From: a virus
DNA length: 35,637 nt
Reading direction: 5' to 3' (one strand)
IMG/VR virus record: IMGVR_UViG_3300031700_000004
Location: 1 to 35,637 of that record
In this document: positions 18,805 to 26,943 of the stretch, piece by piece
Numbering within the stretch: position 1 is the first letter of the stretch
Layout of the letters: each line of letters opens with the position of its first letter
The notes under the pieces: generated by a model
Databases searched by the model: none
What the model was told of the DNA's origin: nothing
What the model saw: only the letters and a program-made list of their open reading frames with translations
Translations under genes and position numbers: made by a program

Positions 18805-19424
18805 TGGCAATCACAACTTACGCAGAGCTAAAATCAACTATCGCAGGTTTTCTTAACCGCGATGACTTAACCGCTATAACTAGCGATTTCGTCACGCTGG
18901 CTGAATCCAACTTGGCTCGCGACATTCGCCATTGGCGGCAAGAAAAACGAAGCACGGCTGAGCTTGATACGCAGTATAGCGCAATCCCCGCTGACTTCCT
19001 GCAAGCTGTTAGGTTTTACATTACCAGCGGCGAGACACGCCCACTTGAGTTAATCTCGCAGTTTCAATTACTTGACCGCAAGTACACCAACTTTAACACC
19101 AGCGGCGAGCCTGCTTACTATGCGATTACTGCCGGTGAGATTGAAATTTATCCTGTACCAGATGGCACTTACACTGTTGAGCTGTATTACATATCTAAAT
19201 TGGCTGCGTTAAGTGACAGCAATACGAGTAACTGGTTGCTTGAGCATTACCCTGACGCATACTTGTATGGCTCGCTTGTACATTCTGCGCCATACTTAAA
19301 GGACGACGCTCGTTTGCAAATCTGGGCAGCTTTGTATCAAAGCGCAATTGATGCTATAAATGCAGAGAGCGAAAAATCGAAATTTGGCGGATCAGGCCGT
19401 CGTATGAAAATAAGGGCGTATTAA
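18804..19424 (+). CDS. Head-tail adaptor/connector protein (SU10-adaptor-like)
   Basis: This 206-residue protein has the pattern of short-tail phage adaptors, which form the ring under the portal: TYAELKSTIAGFLNRDDLTA, FVTLAESNLARDIRHWRQEK, a strand-rich middle (IPADFLQAVRFYI; PAYYAITAGEIEIYPVPDG; YTVELYYISKL), and a C-terminal helical segment (LLEHYPDAYLYGSLVHSAPY). This matches the SU10-type/P22 gp4-like family, consistent with the capsid type. The start overlaps the previous stop (TAATG). It is an unusually long way from the portal gene on the map (about 13 kb). Confidence 0.86.
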   Translation: MAITTYAELKSTIAGFLNRDDLTAITSDFVTLAESNLARDIRHWRQEKRSTAELDTQYSAIPADFLQAVRFYITSGETRPLELISQFQLLDRKYTNFNTSGEPAYYAITAGEIEIYPVPDGTYTVELYYISKLAALSDSNTSNWLLEHYPDAYLYGSLVHSAPYLKDDARLQIWAALYQSAIDAINAESEKSKFGGSGRRMKIRAY

Positions 19425-19425
19425 C

Positions 19426-19806
19426 ATGAGCTTTTCAGACACATTTGAAACCAAAGTTTTAACTTGGGTTTTTACCACAGGCACCGCGACACGCCCAACT
19501 GCGTGGTATGTTGCACTTTACACAGCCGCACCATCCGACCCCGGGGGCGGAACTGAAGTTTCTGGCGGCGGCTATGCAAGGCAGGCTGTTACGTTTACTG
19601 TTTCTGGCAACACTGCCTCAAACAATGCTGCAATTGAATGGCCAGTTGCTACGGCGGGTTACGGCACGGTTACGTATGTCGGCGTTTTTGATGCTGTTAC
19701 TAGCGGAACTTTGATTGCTTATGCAGCGCTAACGACGAGCAAGGCGATTGATACCGGCGATGTATTTAGGCTCCCATCTGGTGATCTTGACGTCACGCTA
19801 GACTAA
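19426..19806 (+). CDS. Tail fibre-type beta protein (TAxPxxxGxxxEVSGGxYARQ motif)
   Basis: This 126-residue beta-rich protein contains WYVALYTAAPSDPGGGTEVS followed by GGGYARQAVTF. I recognise this signature from a widespread group of small phage tail or fibre-associated proteins. The C-terminal half (YVGVFDAVTSGTLIAYAALT) is typical of the same group. No transmembrane segment or catalytic motif is present. It lies between adaptor and fibre genes and its stop overlaps the next start (TAATG). A structural role at the tail tip or fibre base is likely. Confidence 0.8.
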   Translation: MSFSDTFETKVLTWVFTTGTATRPTAWYVALYTAAPSDPGGGTEVSGGGYARQAVTFTVSGNTASNNAAIEWPVATAGYGTVTYVGVFDAVTSGTLIAYAALTTSKAIDTGDVFRLPSGDLDVTLD

Positions 19807-20471
19807 TGGCTGAATATCGCAGCGGTTACGGTAAAGCTACATACGGCTCGTATAACTACGGGCTGGATGGCTTTGTTACTGACGGCGCTGGCACGATTAT
19901 TATCACGACAACTACCGCAGCCGCATCGGTTCGCGTTAGATTAACTGCGTCAATTGTTGTTGGCGTATCTACAACATCGTCTGAAGCTACCAGAGTGCGT
20001 GAGGCTTCGGCGTCTAGCACGACTGCGGCGACAACTGCGTCATCTGCCCAGCGCGTGCGTGAAAGCGATGCAACTTCTGCTGGCGCTGCAACGGTTACGG
20101 CGTCTTGCATCCGTAAGCGGAATGCTTACAGTTTGATTACTGCGGCGGCTACTGTTAGTTCTGACATGGTTCGCGTTAGGCCAACTGCGGCAGAAATATC
20201 TGCTGCGTGTAGCGTGTCGGCCAATGCTGAAGCGATATATATCAGCAGTGCTGACATTGTTTGCGTTATAACATCTGTAGCAACGTGCAACCGTGTTCAG
20301 TCGAGTAGTGCTTTAATTAGCACTGTTCTGAGTACGACTTGCAGCGCTGTTAAGAAGTGGGAGCCAATACCTAACACACCTGAAGTTTGGACGCCTGTTG
20401 ATCCTGCAACGGAAATATGGCAGAGTGTTCCTAACGCACCGGGTAACTGGACCGCGCTTTCCCCACATTGA
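19806..20471 (+). CDS. Ser/Thr/Ala-rich repeat protein, probable tail decoration
   Basis: This 221-residue protein has a Gly/Tyr-rich start (MAEYRSGYGKATYGSYNYGL). About seven degenerate units of about 20 residues follow, each built around a VRVR/TRVRE/QRVRE-type core between Ala/Thr/Ser strands. It ends with Trp repeats (WEPIPNTPEVWTPVDPATEI, WQSVPNAPGNW). Beta-solenoid or stalk-like packing is likely. It is coupled to the previous gene. A tail stalk or host-attachment role is inferred; no family is recognised with certainty. Confidence 0.72.
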   Translation: MAEYRSGYGKATYGSYNYGLDGFVTDGAGTIIITTTTAAASVRVRLTASIVVGVSTTSSEATRVREASASSTTAATTASSAQRVRESDATSAGAATVTASCIRKRNAYSLITAAATVSSDMVRVRPTAAEISAACSVSANAEAIYISSADIVCVITSVATCNRVQSSSALISTVLSTTCSAVKKWEPIPNTPEVWTPVDPATEIWQSVPNAPGNWTALSPH

Positions 20472-20503
20472 CGGAATAAAGCGCTTTTCAGGAGAAGTAT
20501 AAT
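20454..20503 (+). promoter_or_regulatory. Hairpin and TATAAT box before the fibre gene
   Basis: GCGCTTT (20454-20460) and AAAGCGC (20478-20484), with a 17-base loop and four T after the stem, could be a weak terminator. A perfect TATAAT follows at 20498-20503, but TTGACG at 20468 is 24 bases away, which is too far for a normal sigma-70 promoter. Taken together this may be a regulated break ahead of the fibre cassette; the evidence is thin. Confidence 0.3.
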
Positions 20504-20531
20504 TCTGGCTAACGCCGCATAGGAGATTATT

Positions 20532-22871
20532 ATGGCTGATACAACGACAACGGCATATGGCTTAACGAAGCCAGAAATTGGCGCTTCCGAAGACACTTGG
20601 GGTACAAAGATTAACACTGATCTGGATACTTTGGATACGGTTGTAAACGCAATTGGCGGTAAGACTGCCGCTGCTACGTTGTCTTATGCAGATGCGGCCA
20701 AGATTGCGACGACATCTGGCGGTGTAACCGTTACGGGCCTGACAACAACAACTGACCTTACAGCCACTGGTACAACAACCTTAGCTGGCGCAAGCACGAC
20801 TGCTGACATAACCTTCGGTGACAACGACAAGGCTGTCTTTGGTGCTGGCTCAGATTTGGCTATTTACCATAACGGAGCAGATAGTTGGATTGCTAATAGC
20901 ACTGGTAATCTTAATATGCAGGTTACTGAAAACTCGTTTTTCCAAATATTAGACCCCGCTAGTAATAAACTGTTCAGGGCTAATGATGATGGTGATGTTG
21001 AACTTTATCACAACGGCTCCCAAAAACTCGCCACCACCGCCACAGGAATTTCAGTCACAGGCACTGTGACCAGCGATAATGCGGCTTTAGGTAATTTTGT
21101 TTACGCAGGTGAATCTGGCGGTCTTTATCTTGACGGAGGTTACTCTACTAGAATAACTTCAAGTAATTACGGTGCTGCAAATCAGGCTATGTTATTTTAC
21201 ACAGGCACTGGTTCTGGCACAGAAGCCATGCGCATCGACTCGTCAGGAAACGTGTTAATTGGTAAGACGAGTGCTGATGGTACTGGCTCAACAGGACATG
21301 ATATAAGAGCAACAGGTTTAGCATACCACACAGTTAATGGTGGTGCAGTTAAGGTATTAAATAGAACCTCCTCGGATGGAGAAATTCTTTCTCTAAGAAA
21401 AGACGGCACAACTGTAGGTAGTATTAGCTCTGGTGGAAATGCAATACAAATAGGTACAACTAATACTGGTCTATATTTTGCAGATAATATTGATAGCATT
21501 GCACCCTATGACATATCGGGCGGTTCTGTAAGGGATAATGCTATTGACTTGGGTTACTCTGGTGGTCGCTTCAAAGACGCTTACCTATCAGGCGGCACAA
21601 AGTATGGCTCTTCATCTGACTTCGGGCAAATCCGCAAAACTGGTGGCGAACTACAGATTGACAGCTACGGTACAGGCGGCGCTAGGAACCCCATCAAATT
21701 TACCCAGTACACAACAGAAGTCATGCGCATCGACTCGTCAGGCAAAGTGGGCATTGGGACAGCAAATCCGTTGTACCAGTTGGACGTGGGTAGCGGGTCA
21801 GGCAGTAATTCTATTAACATCTACAGCGGCTCCACAAGCACGAGTGCGTTGTACTTTACTGACAGTACGAGTGGAACAGGTTCATATGTAGGTAGGATAG
21901 GTTACGCTCATAGCATAGATTCTATGTTATTTAGCACCAACACCACAGAACGTATGCGCATCGACTCTTCAGGCAACTTGGGCATTGGGACGAGTTCGCC
22001 TAGTTCATTCAATGGTGGTGCAAACAACCTTGTAGTCGGCTCTGGCTCTGGTTCTGAAGGTATCACTATCTACGCTGACAATGCGTCCAACAGCGCAATA
22101 TTCTTTGCAGATACAGATAGCACCACAACAGGTCAGTTAAACTATCAGCACGCATCTAACGCTATGACGTTCCACACTAATGGCGGCTCAGAAGCCGCTA
22201 GGCTGGACAGCAGCGGTAACTTGCTGGTGGGTCGCACCAGTTCTTCTGGCTTTACAACAAGTTCTGGTTCAGCACATTTTCCTAATGGCTCAATATTTGC
22301 GACAGTAGACGGCGGTCAAGCATTGAACTTATCTCGCCTCACATCGGATGGCAGTATTGCAGGGTTCTACAAAAGCGGCACATCTGTAGGTAGTATTGGG
22401 ACTGGTTCTGGTCGGATACACATAGGTCAAGGCGACACAGGTCTTTCTGCAAGCGATACTTTTAACAGTATTATCCCGTGGAACACATCAACGAATGCAC
22501 AGCGTGACGCTGGTATTTCTCTTGGCGGTGCATCTGCTCGTTTCACCGACGCCCACTTCTCAGGCACAGTAAACGCAGCCAACTTCAACACCACCTCAGA
22601 CGCCACACTCAAGACCAACGTAGAGACGCTCACAGGCTCTCTGGATGCCGTTAAGTCCCTTCGTGGTGTCTCATTCGATTGGCTAGAGAGTGGCAACTCA
22701 GAGGTCGGTGTAATCGCTCAGGAGGTGGAAGCAGTTCTACCTGATGTAGTCAGCACTAACGACGAAGGCATTAAGTCAGTGAAGTACGGCAACATGGTCG
22801 CTGTTCTTATCGAAGCAATCAAAGAGCAGCAGCTTCAGATTGACGAACTCAAATCCAAACTAGGAGAATAA
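20532..22871 (+). CDS. Tail fibre with C-terminal S74 autocleaving chaperone
   Basis: This 779-residue protein is the probable receptor-binding fibre or spike. The N-terminal anchor ([20 protein letters not shown]) is a common virion-attachment module. The shaft has repeated units ending [36 protein letters not shown] and [10 protein letters not shown]. The last 93 residues are an intramolecular chaperone of peptidase family S74: TTSDATLK with the Ser689/Lys694 dyad, then [20 protein letters not shown] and a C-terminal coiled coil ([20 protein letters not shown]). The chaperone trimerises the fibre and then cuts itself off at Ser689. GGAG precedes the start. Confidence 0.92.
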   Translation: MADTTTTAYGLTKPEIGASEDTWGTKINTDLDTLDTVVNAIGGKTAAATLSYADAAKIATTSGGVTVTGLTTTTDLTATGTTTLAGASTTADITFGDNDKAVFGAGSDLAIYHNGADSWIANSTGNLNMQVTENSFFQILDPASNKLFRANDDGDVELYHNGSQKLATTATGISVTGTVTSDNAALGNFVYAGESGGLYLDGGYSTRITSSNYGAANQAMLFYTGTGSGTEAMRIDSSGNVLIGKTSADGTGSTGHDIRATGLAYHTVNGGAVKVLNRTSSDGEILSLRKDGTTVGSISSGGNAIQIGTTNTGLYFADNIDSIAPYDISGGSVRDNAIDLGYSGGRFKDAYLSGGTKYGSSSDFGQIRKTGGELQIDSYGTGGARNPIKFTQYTTEVMRIDSSGKVGIGTANPLYQLDVGSGSGSNSINIYSGSTSTSALYFTDSTSGTGSYVGRIGYAHSIDSMLFSTNTTERMRIDSSGNLGIGTSSPSSFNGGANNLVVGSGSGSEGITIYADNASNSAIFFADTDSTTTGQLNYQHASNAMTFHTNGGSEAARLDSSGNLLVGRTSSSGFTTSSGSAHFPNGSIFATVDGGQALNLSRLTSDGSIAGFYKSGTSVGSIGTGSGRIHIGQGDTGLSASDTFNSIIPWNTSTNAQRDAGISLGGASARFTDAHFSGTVNAANFNTTSDATLKTNVETLTGSLDAVKSLRGVSFDWLESGNSEVGVIAQEVEAVLPDVVSTNDEGIKSVKYGNMVAVLIEAIKEQQLQIDELKSKLGE

Positions 22872-22873
22872 TT

Positions 22874-23176
22874 ATGGCTGTAACATTTACATGGTCTGTA
22901 GCTAACCTTAAGCGCACAACAGCAGACGGCGGTGTGACAGTAGTCCACTGGCGCTGCGATGGCGTGGATGGGGAGGCTTCGGCTGGCTCATACGGCACAA
23001 CCTCATGCACACCTGACGCATCTGCATCTGACTTCATTGCATTCGATAGCTTAACTCAAGACACAGTTCTGGGTTGGGTCTGGGATACAGTCGTCCGTGC
23101 TGACGTTGAAGCAAGCATTACGGATCAGATCAACGCTGAGTTGAACCCAACGACTACCGCTGGGCTTCCTTGGTAA
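22874..23176 (+). CDS. DUF7936-like small fibre-cassette protein
   Basis: This 100-residue protein starts MAVTFTWSVANLKRTTADGG and continues VTVVHWRCDGVDGEASAGSY, a pattern common in fibre regions of marine phages (I associate it with DUF7936). The C-terminal half is acidic and helical (FDSLTQDTVLGWVWDTVVRA, then VEASITDQINAEL). Its function is unknown. It begins 2 bp after the fibre stop with AGGAG, so it is probably made with the fibre. Codons are C-rich like the end of the fibre gene. Confidence 0.8.
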   Translation: MAVTFTWSVANLKRTTADGGVTVVHWRCDGVDGEASAGSYGTTSCTPDASASDFIAFDSLTQDTVLGWVWDTVVRADVEASITDQINAELNPTTTAGLPW

Positions 23177-23206
23177 TCTCTACGCTAATAGTGAAGGAAC
23201 ACGAAG

Positions 23207-23554
23207 ATGGCGATTAAAGTAAACGGTACTACCGTTATTGATGACAGTAGAAACCTTGTAAATATTTTGAGTGGGGCTGGTGGTAGTACAACCTATGGTG
23301 ACGTTGGGACTTATTGTAATGGGGTTCGTTACAGCGGCACTCAACACGCAAAAGGCGATACTGTCGCAGGTAGTAATTTGGGTATTTACGAGATGGTTAC
23401 AGGGGACAATGTTACTCTCAATAGCAACGTAGGCATAAATATATCAGGTACAACCACTGGCAACACAAGTCTTTCGGGTACTTGGCGCTGGATGTCTGCA
23501 AGTACCCGAACTGGAACAATTTCTCGATGTGGTTTACTGGTAAGGATTTCATAA
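23207..23554 (+). CDS. Short fibre-like protein
   Basis: This 115-residue protein begins MAIKVNGTTVIDDSRNLVNI, a start shared with many phage tail fibre or collar proteins. The remainder is a small Gly/Thr/Asn-rich beta region ending WRWMSASTRTGTISRCGLLVRIS. It could be an independent short fibre or the remnant of a longer one after recombination, since typical proteins with this start are longer. AAGGA precedes the ATG. The stop overlaps the next start (TAATG). Confidence 0.75.
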   Translation: MAIKVNGTTVIDDSRNLVNILSGAGGSTTYGDVGTYCNGVRYSGTQHAKGDTVAGSNLGIYEMVTGDNVTLNSNVGINISGTTTGNTSLSGTWRWMSASTRTGTISRCGLLVRIS

Positions 23555-23967
23555 TGAGCATTACAATCACAGAAGTCCGCAATGCGGCATCACTTCAAGC
23601 CGACAACCTTCGCATGGATGTTGAGATTAACCACCCCAAGTTTGGCTGGATACCTTACACTCTTGACCCTGCTGACACAGACACAACTATCGACAACGAT
23701 GAAGTAATGGCTTTGATTGGTACAGACTTCGCAGCTTACGTTGCACCTACTCAAGCAGAGCTAGACGCATCTACAGCAGCACAGGTACGCAGTGAGCGTG
23801 ACAACATCCTAGCGACAGTCGTTGACCCACTGGTGTCTAACCCACTTCGCTGGGCTGACCTTACGTCTGACAAACAGGCTGAGTGGTCACAGTACAGGAC
23901 TGACCTACTGGGTGTGCCACAGCAGGCGGGTTTCCCAGCAGACATTACTTGGCCCACTAAACCATAA
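23554..23967 (+). CDS. Tail (fibre) assembly chaperone, Phage_tail_APC-like
   Basis: This 137-residue protein ends with a characteristic module: VRSERDNILATVVDPL, then LTSDKQAEWSQYRTDLLGVP and GFPADITWPTKP. This is the tail assembly chaperone pattern (PF16778-like). The N-terminal half is beta-rich (ITITEVRNAASLQADNLRMD; HPKFGWIPYTLDPADTDTTI). The start at 23554 is supported by AAGGA and the one-base overlap with the upstream gene; an in-frame ATG at 23482 lies inside that gene. It probably helps fold or attach the fibres encoded just upstream. Confidence 0.85.
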   Translation: MSITITEVRNAASLQADNLRMDVEINHPKFGWIPYTLDPADTDTTIDNDEVMALIGTDFAAYVAPTQAELDASTAAQVRSERDNILATVVDPLVSNPLRWADLTSDKQAEWSQYRTDLLGVPQQAGFPADITWPTKP

Positions 23968-23984
23968 CCTAAAAGGAGACTGTC

Positions 23985-24215
23985 ATGGGTAAAGATAAAA
24001 AGAACCTCATTACTGTCAACGACATTGAATATAACGTAGATGATTTTACTGATGCACAGAAGACTATGCTAAACCATGTAAGCGATTTAGATCGTAAGCT
24101 GGGTTCCGCACAGTTTAACTTGGATCAGCTTAACGTGGGCCGTGAGGCTTTTGTCGGAATGCTTGCAAGCTCGCTTGAAGCTCCAGCGGAAGGTGACGAT
24201 GAAACTGCCCATTGA
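23985..24215 (+). CDS. DUF6447-like small protein
   Basis: This 76-residue protein fits DUF6447: a short strand pair (NLITVNDIEYNVDDFTDAQK) followed by a coiled-coil helix (DLDRKLGSAQFNLDQLNVGR) and a hydrophobic end of the helix (EAFVGMLASSLEA). Such proteins recur beside fibre genes in marine phages and have no established function. AAAGGAG lies 6 bases before the ATG. The C-terminus overlaps the next gene by 17 bp. Confidence 0.82.
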   Translation: MGKDKKNLITVNDIEYNVDDFTDAQKTMLNHVSDLDRKLGSAQFNLDQLNVGREAFVGMLASSLEAPAEGDDETAH

Positions 24216-24423
24216 TAAACAGGCGCATTTCTTGGCGGGGGCGGCAATAGCTGCTTCCGTCACTTTGTATTCAACCCCGCTCTGGGGGTTTCTTGCATGC
24301 TGCTTGGCTGCTGTGGGGAAAGAAATCTACGACGCCACTGGACGCGGCACTCCTGACAAATGGGATGCGGTGGCAACTATAGTTGGCAGCGTTGTTATTA
24401 TGCCATACTTTGTGTTACATTAA
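24199..24423 (+). CDS. Small membrane protein (YfiM-like pattern)
   Basis: This 74-residue protein starts MKLPIDKQAHFLAGAAIAAS. It has two or three hydrophobic segments (about residues 10-40 and 57-74) and the motif GKEIYDATGRGTPDKWDAVA in between. DKxxHF...KEIYDxxG...D patterns occur in YfiM-type membrane proteins and many phage proteins of unknown role. The start at 24199 has AAGG and overlaps the preceding gene; an in-frame ATG at 24142 lies deep within it. It could affect the envelope during lysis or entry. Confidence 0.74.
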   Translation: MKLPIDKQAHFLAGAAIAASVTLYSTPLWGFLACCLAAVGKEIYDATGRGTPDKWDAVATIVGSVVIMPYFVLH

Positions 24424-24450
24424 ACCAAGCGCATACTGTGAGAGGCGACA

Positions 24451-25932
24451 ATGGCTTTAATTGATCTGAACATTCCCGCTGGCGTCTACAAAAACGGGAC
24501 GGACTTGCAAAGCATGGGTCGCTGGCATGATGCGAGCTTAATCCGCTGGGGCGACGGCGTTATGCGCCCAATCGGCGGTTGGCGTTTACGTTCATCAACA
24601 GCGGCCAACGCAACTCTTCGCGGCATGTTGACTTGGGTAGCCAATGACGACGTGCGCTGGATTTCTTCAGGTACATACGACAAACTTTACATTTGGACCG
24701 CACCCGGTGTGCGCTATGATATTACTCCTGCCGGTTTAACCGCTGGTAGAGAAGACGCCATTTCGTTTACTGGCTTTGGCGGCGGCACATACGGCAGTTA
24801 TGGCTACGGCATTGCCCGGCCTGACACAGTTCGCATTCAGCCAGCTACAAGCTGGGATTTAGAATCATGGGGCGAGTATCTTCTGGCCTGCAACGAAGAC
24901 GACGGCAAGATTTACGAGTGGCAACTCAACACAGCAGTGGTCGCGGCAGTTCTGTCTAACGCTCCAGTTAACAATCTTGGCTGCGTTGTAACTGAAGAGC
25001 GCTTCCTGTTTGCGCTTGGCGCTGGCGGCAATCCTCGCAAGGTACAATGGTCAGACAGAGAAAATAATAATCTATGGACGCCAGCCGCTACAAACGAAGC
25101 CGGTGATCTTGAGCTAAACACGTCCGGCGCGCTGATGAAAGGCATGACCGTTCGCGGCCAGACTTTGCTTTTAACAACGCGCGACGCCCACGTTGCCAAC
25201 TACATTGGCCCACCCTACGTTTACGGCATTGAGCGTGTTGGCACGTCATGCGGATTAGCTGCAAAGCAAGCTGCCGTTGTCGTTGACGCTGGCGCATTCT
25301 GGATGGGCGTTAATTCGTTCTACACATATCAAGGTGGCGCTGTGCAAGAGCTGCCGTGCGACGTGGCTGACTATGTGTTTAATGACATCAACAAAGGTCA
25401 GGTCAGCAAGGCGTTTGGCATGTCAAACTCAATGTTTGGCGAGGTAACTTGGTTTTACCCAAGTGCGGCGTCAACTGAGAATGACCGCTACGTCACATAT
25501 AACTACACAGAAAACACTTGGATGATTGGCAATTTGGCTCGCACGGCTGGCATTGACCGTGGCGCGTTCCGCCAGCCCATGATGGCTGACCCGGCAGACT
25601 ATAAGATATATGAGCATGAGATTGGCTTTGACTACGGCACGTTGACGCCGTTTGCTGAAACTGGGCCGTTCCGCATTGGCACCGGCGACCAAGTTATGAG
25701 CGTGACTGAATTGTTGCCGGATGAAAAATCGCAAGGCGACGTGAATGCTATCTTTAAGACGCGCTTTTATCCAAACGGCACGGAACGGTCATACGGCCCG
25801 TATTCTATGAGCAACCCAACATCGGTCAGATTTACTGGGCGTCAGGTTCGAATGCGTGTTGAAGGTGAGCGCTTGGCTGATTGGCGCGTAGGCATTAATC
25901 GGCTTGACGCTGTTGGCGGCGGTCGTAGATGA
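24451..25932 (+). CDS. Tail nozzle-like (tail tubular B/P22 gp10-like) protein
   Basis: This 493-residue protein has the repeated strand pattern of a beta-propeller: LNIPAGVYKNGTDLQSMGRW, RPIGGWRLRSS, WISSGTYDKLYIWTAPG, WGEYLLACNEDDGKIYEWQL, RNPRKVQWSD-like blades, and AGAFWMGVNSFYTYQGGAVQ. Proteins of this type form the nozzle below the adaptor in T7-, P22- and SU10-like tails. Length, position and the podovirus context support this. No enzymatic motif is seen. GAGAGG precedes the start, and the stop overlaps the next gene (ATGA). The family name is inferred from architecture. Confidence 0.75.
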   Translation: MALIDLNIPAGVYKNGTDLQSMGRWHDASLIRWGDGVMRPIGGWRLRSSTAANATLRGMLTWVANDDVRWISSGTYDKLYIWTAPGVRYDITPAGLTAGREDAISFTGFGGGTYGSYGYGIARPDTVRIQPATSWDLESWGEYLLACNEDDGKIYEWQLNTAVVAAVLSNAPVNNLGCVVTEERFLFALGAGGNPRKVQWSDRENNNLWTPAATNEAGDLELNTSGALMKGMTVRGQTLLLTTRDAHVANYIGPPYVYGIERVGTSCGLAAKQAAVVVDAGAFWMGVNSFYTYQGGAVQELPCDVADYVFNDINKGQVSKAFGMSNSMFGEVTWFYPSAASTENDRYVTYNYTENTWMIGNLARTAGIDRGAFRQPMMADPADYKIYEHEIGFDYGTLTPFAETGPFRIGTGDQVMSVTELLPDEKSQGDVNAIFKTRFYPNGTERSYGPYSMSNPTSVRFTGRQVRMRVEGERLADWRVGINRLDAVGGGRR

Positions 25933-26588
25933 CCCAGCAGAACCGTCCACCAGAGCCGCAGGATAAGGATTGGCAGACTTGGGGCCGACGCCTTATGTCG
26001 TACCTGTCTCAAACTCGCTCTGCGCTGGTTCAGCAAACTGGCGGTGAGAGTGCGGCAGACGATGGCACGATTATGTGGGACAGGGAAAACCTGTATCCGG
26101 TCGTAAGCAAAAATGGTGCTTGGGTTCAGATTGTGCTTGAAGACGGCCAGTATTCTGGCGGCATTACGGTGGATCAAACTGCGGCGGTTATTAATACGGC
26201 GTACGCTTTAACGTACACCGCTGAGATTTCGTCCGGTATTGCTAATGGCACTCCAGCATCTCGCATAGTTTTTGATGAAGCTGGCGAATACATGATTAGC
26301 TTCTCAGCACAGATTTCATCAACATCTGCTTCGACAGTAAACTTCTGGTTTTGGCCACGGGTTAATGGATCAGACGTTACCGGGTCAACAATGAAGAATG
26401 CGTTACACCAAAACGGGGCAACGCTGGTTGTTTCTCGCTCATCAATATTTGATCTTAACGCTGGAGATTACTTAGAGGTAATGTGGGCTGTGGATAGCAC
26501 CAGCGGTTTTCTCGACGCAACAGCCGCAACTGCGTTTGCGCCTGCCGCGCCGTCATCAACAATAGCAATTACGAGGTTGCATGGATAG
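25929..26588 (+). CDS. Tail-associated jelly-roll (C1q/TNF-like) protein
   Basis: This 219-residue protein has an N-terminal helix suited to tail attachment (DKDWQTWGRRLMSYLSQTRS). The C-terminal half resembles trimeric jelly-roll domains: SRIVFDEAGEYMISFSAQIS, NFWFWPRVNGSDV, FDLNAGDYLEVMWAVDSTSG. Domains of this kind occur in phage receptor-binding and decoration proteins. It starts in overlap with the nozzle-like gene. It may be a second adhesin besides the S74 fibre. The fold call is by strand pattern only. Confidence 0.75.
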   Translation: MTQQNRPPEPQDKDWQTWGRRLMSYLSQTRSALVQQTGGESAADDGTIMWDRENLYPVVSKNGAWVQIVLEDGQYSGGITVDQTAAVINTAYALTYTAEISSGIANGTPASRIVFDEAGEYMISFSAQISSTSASTVNFWFWPRVNGSDVTGSTMKNALHQNGATLVVSRSSIFDLNAGDYLEVMWAVDSTSGFLDATAATAFAPAAPSSTIAITRLHG

Positions 26589-26943
26589 CGAACTAGAGCG
26601 TTGCAGGACTTGGATTGAAGCTGCCTTGGGTTACTCAGGCGGCACTCACGACTTCATTGACGTGGCCGAAGGTATATACAAAGGCACCATGCAGTTGTGG
26701 CCAACGCCAAAAGGGTGCATAGTCACTGAAATTGTGGTATATCCACGGAAGAAGATTTTAAACGTGTTTCTTGGTGGCGGTGAATTGGACCAGATTTTGG
26801 ATATGCACGACGATGTAATAAAGTGGGCCAAAGCACAAGGTTGCGTAGCCCTAACCATGACTGGCCGCTTTGGCTGGAAGAAACCATTGAAGGCGCACGG
26901 TTGGGAAGCCCAGCATTCGTCATATGTTAAGGAGTTTGGCTAA
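26581..26943 (+). CDS. GNAT-like protein (T7 gp13-type position)
   Basis: This 120-residue protein shows an acetyltransferase-like order: CIVTEIVVYPRKKILNVFLG (paired strands with the turn), a helix (ILDMHDDVIKWAKAQGC), VALTMTGRFGWKK and a C-terminal strand (LKAHGWEAQHSSYVKEFG). A canonical acetyl-CoA loop is not obvious, so activity is doubtful. T7 and many short-tailed phages carry a similar degenerate GNAT-like gene just before their internal virion proteins, as here. It overlaps both neighbours. A virion-assembly role is therefore likelier than catalysis. Confidence 0.74.
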   Translation: MDSELERCRTWIEAALGYSGGTHDFIDVAEGIYKGTMQLWPTPKGCIVTEIVVYPRKKILNVFLGGGELDQILDMHDDVIKWAKAQGCVALTMTGRFGWKKPLKAHGWEAQHSSYVKEFG

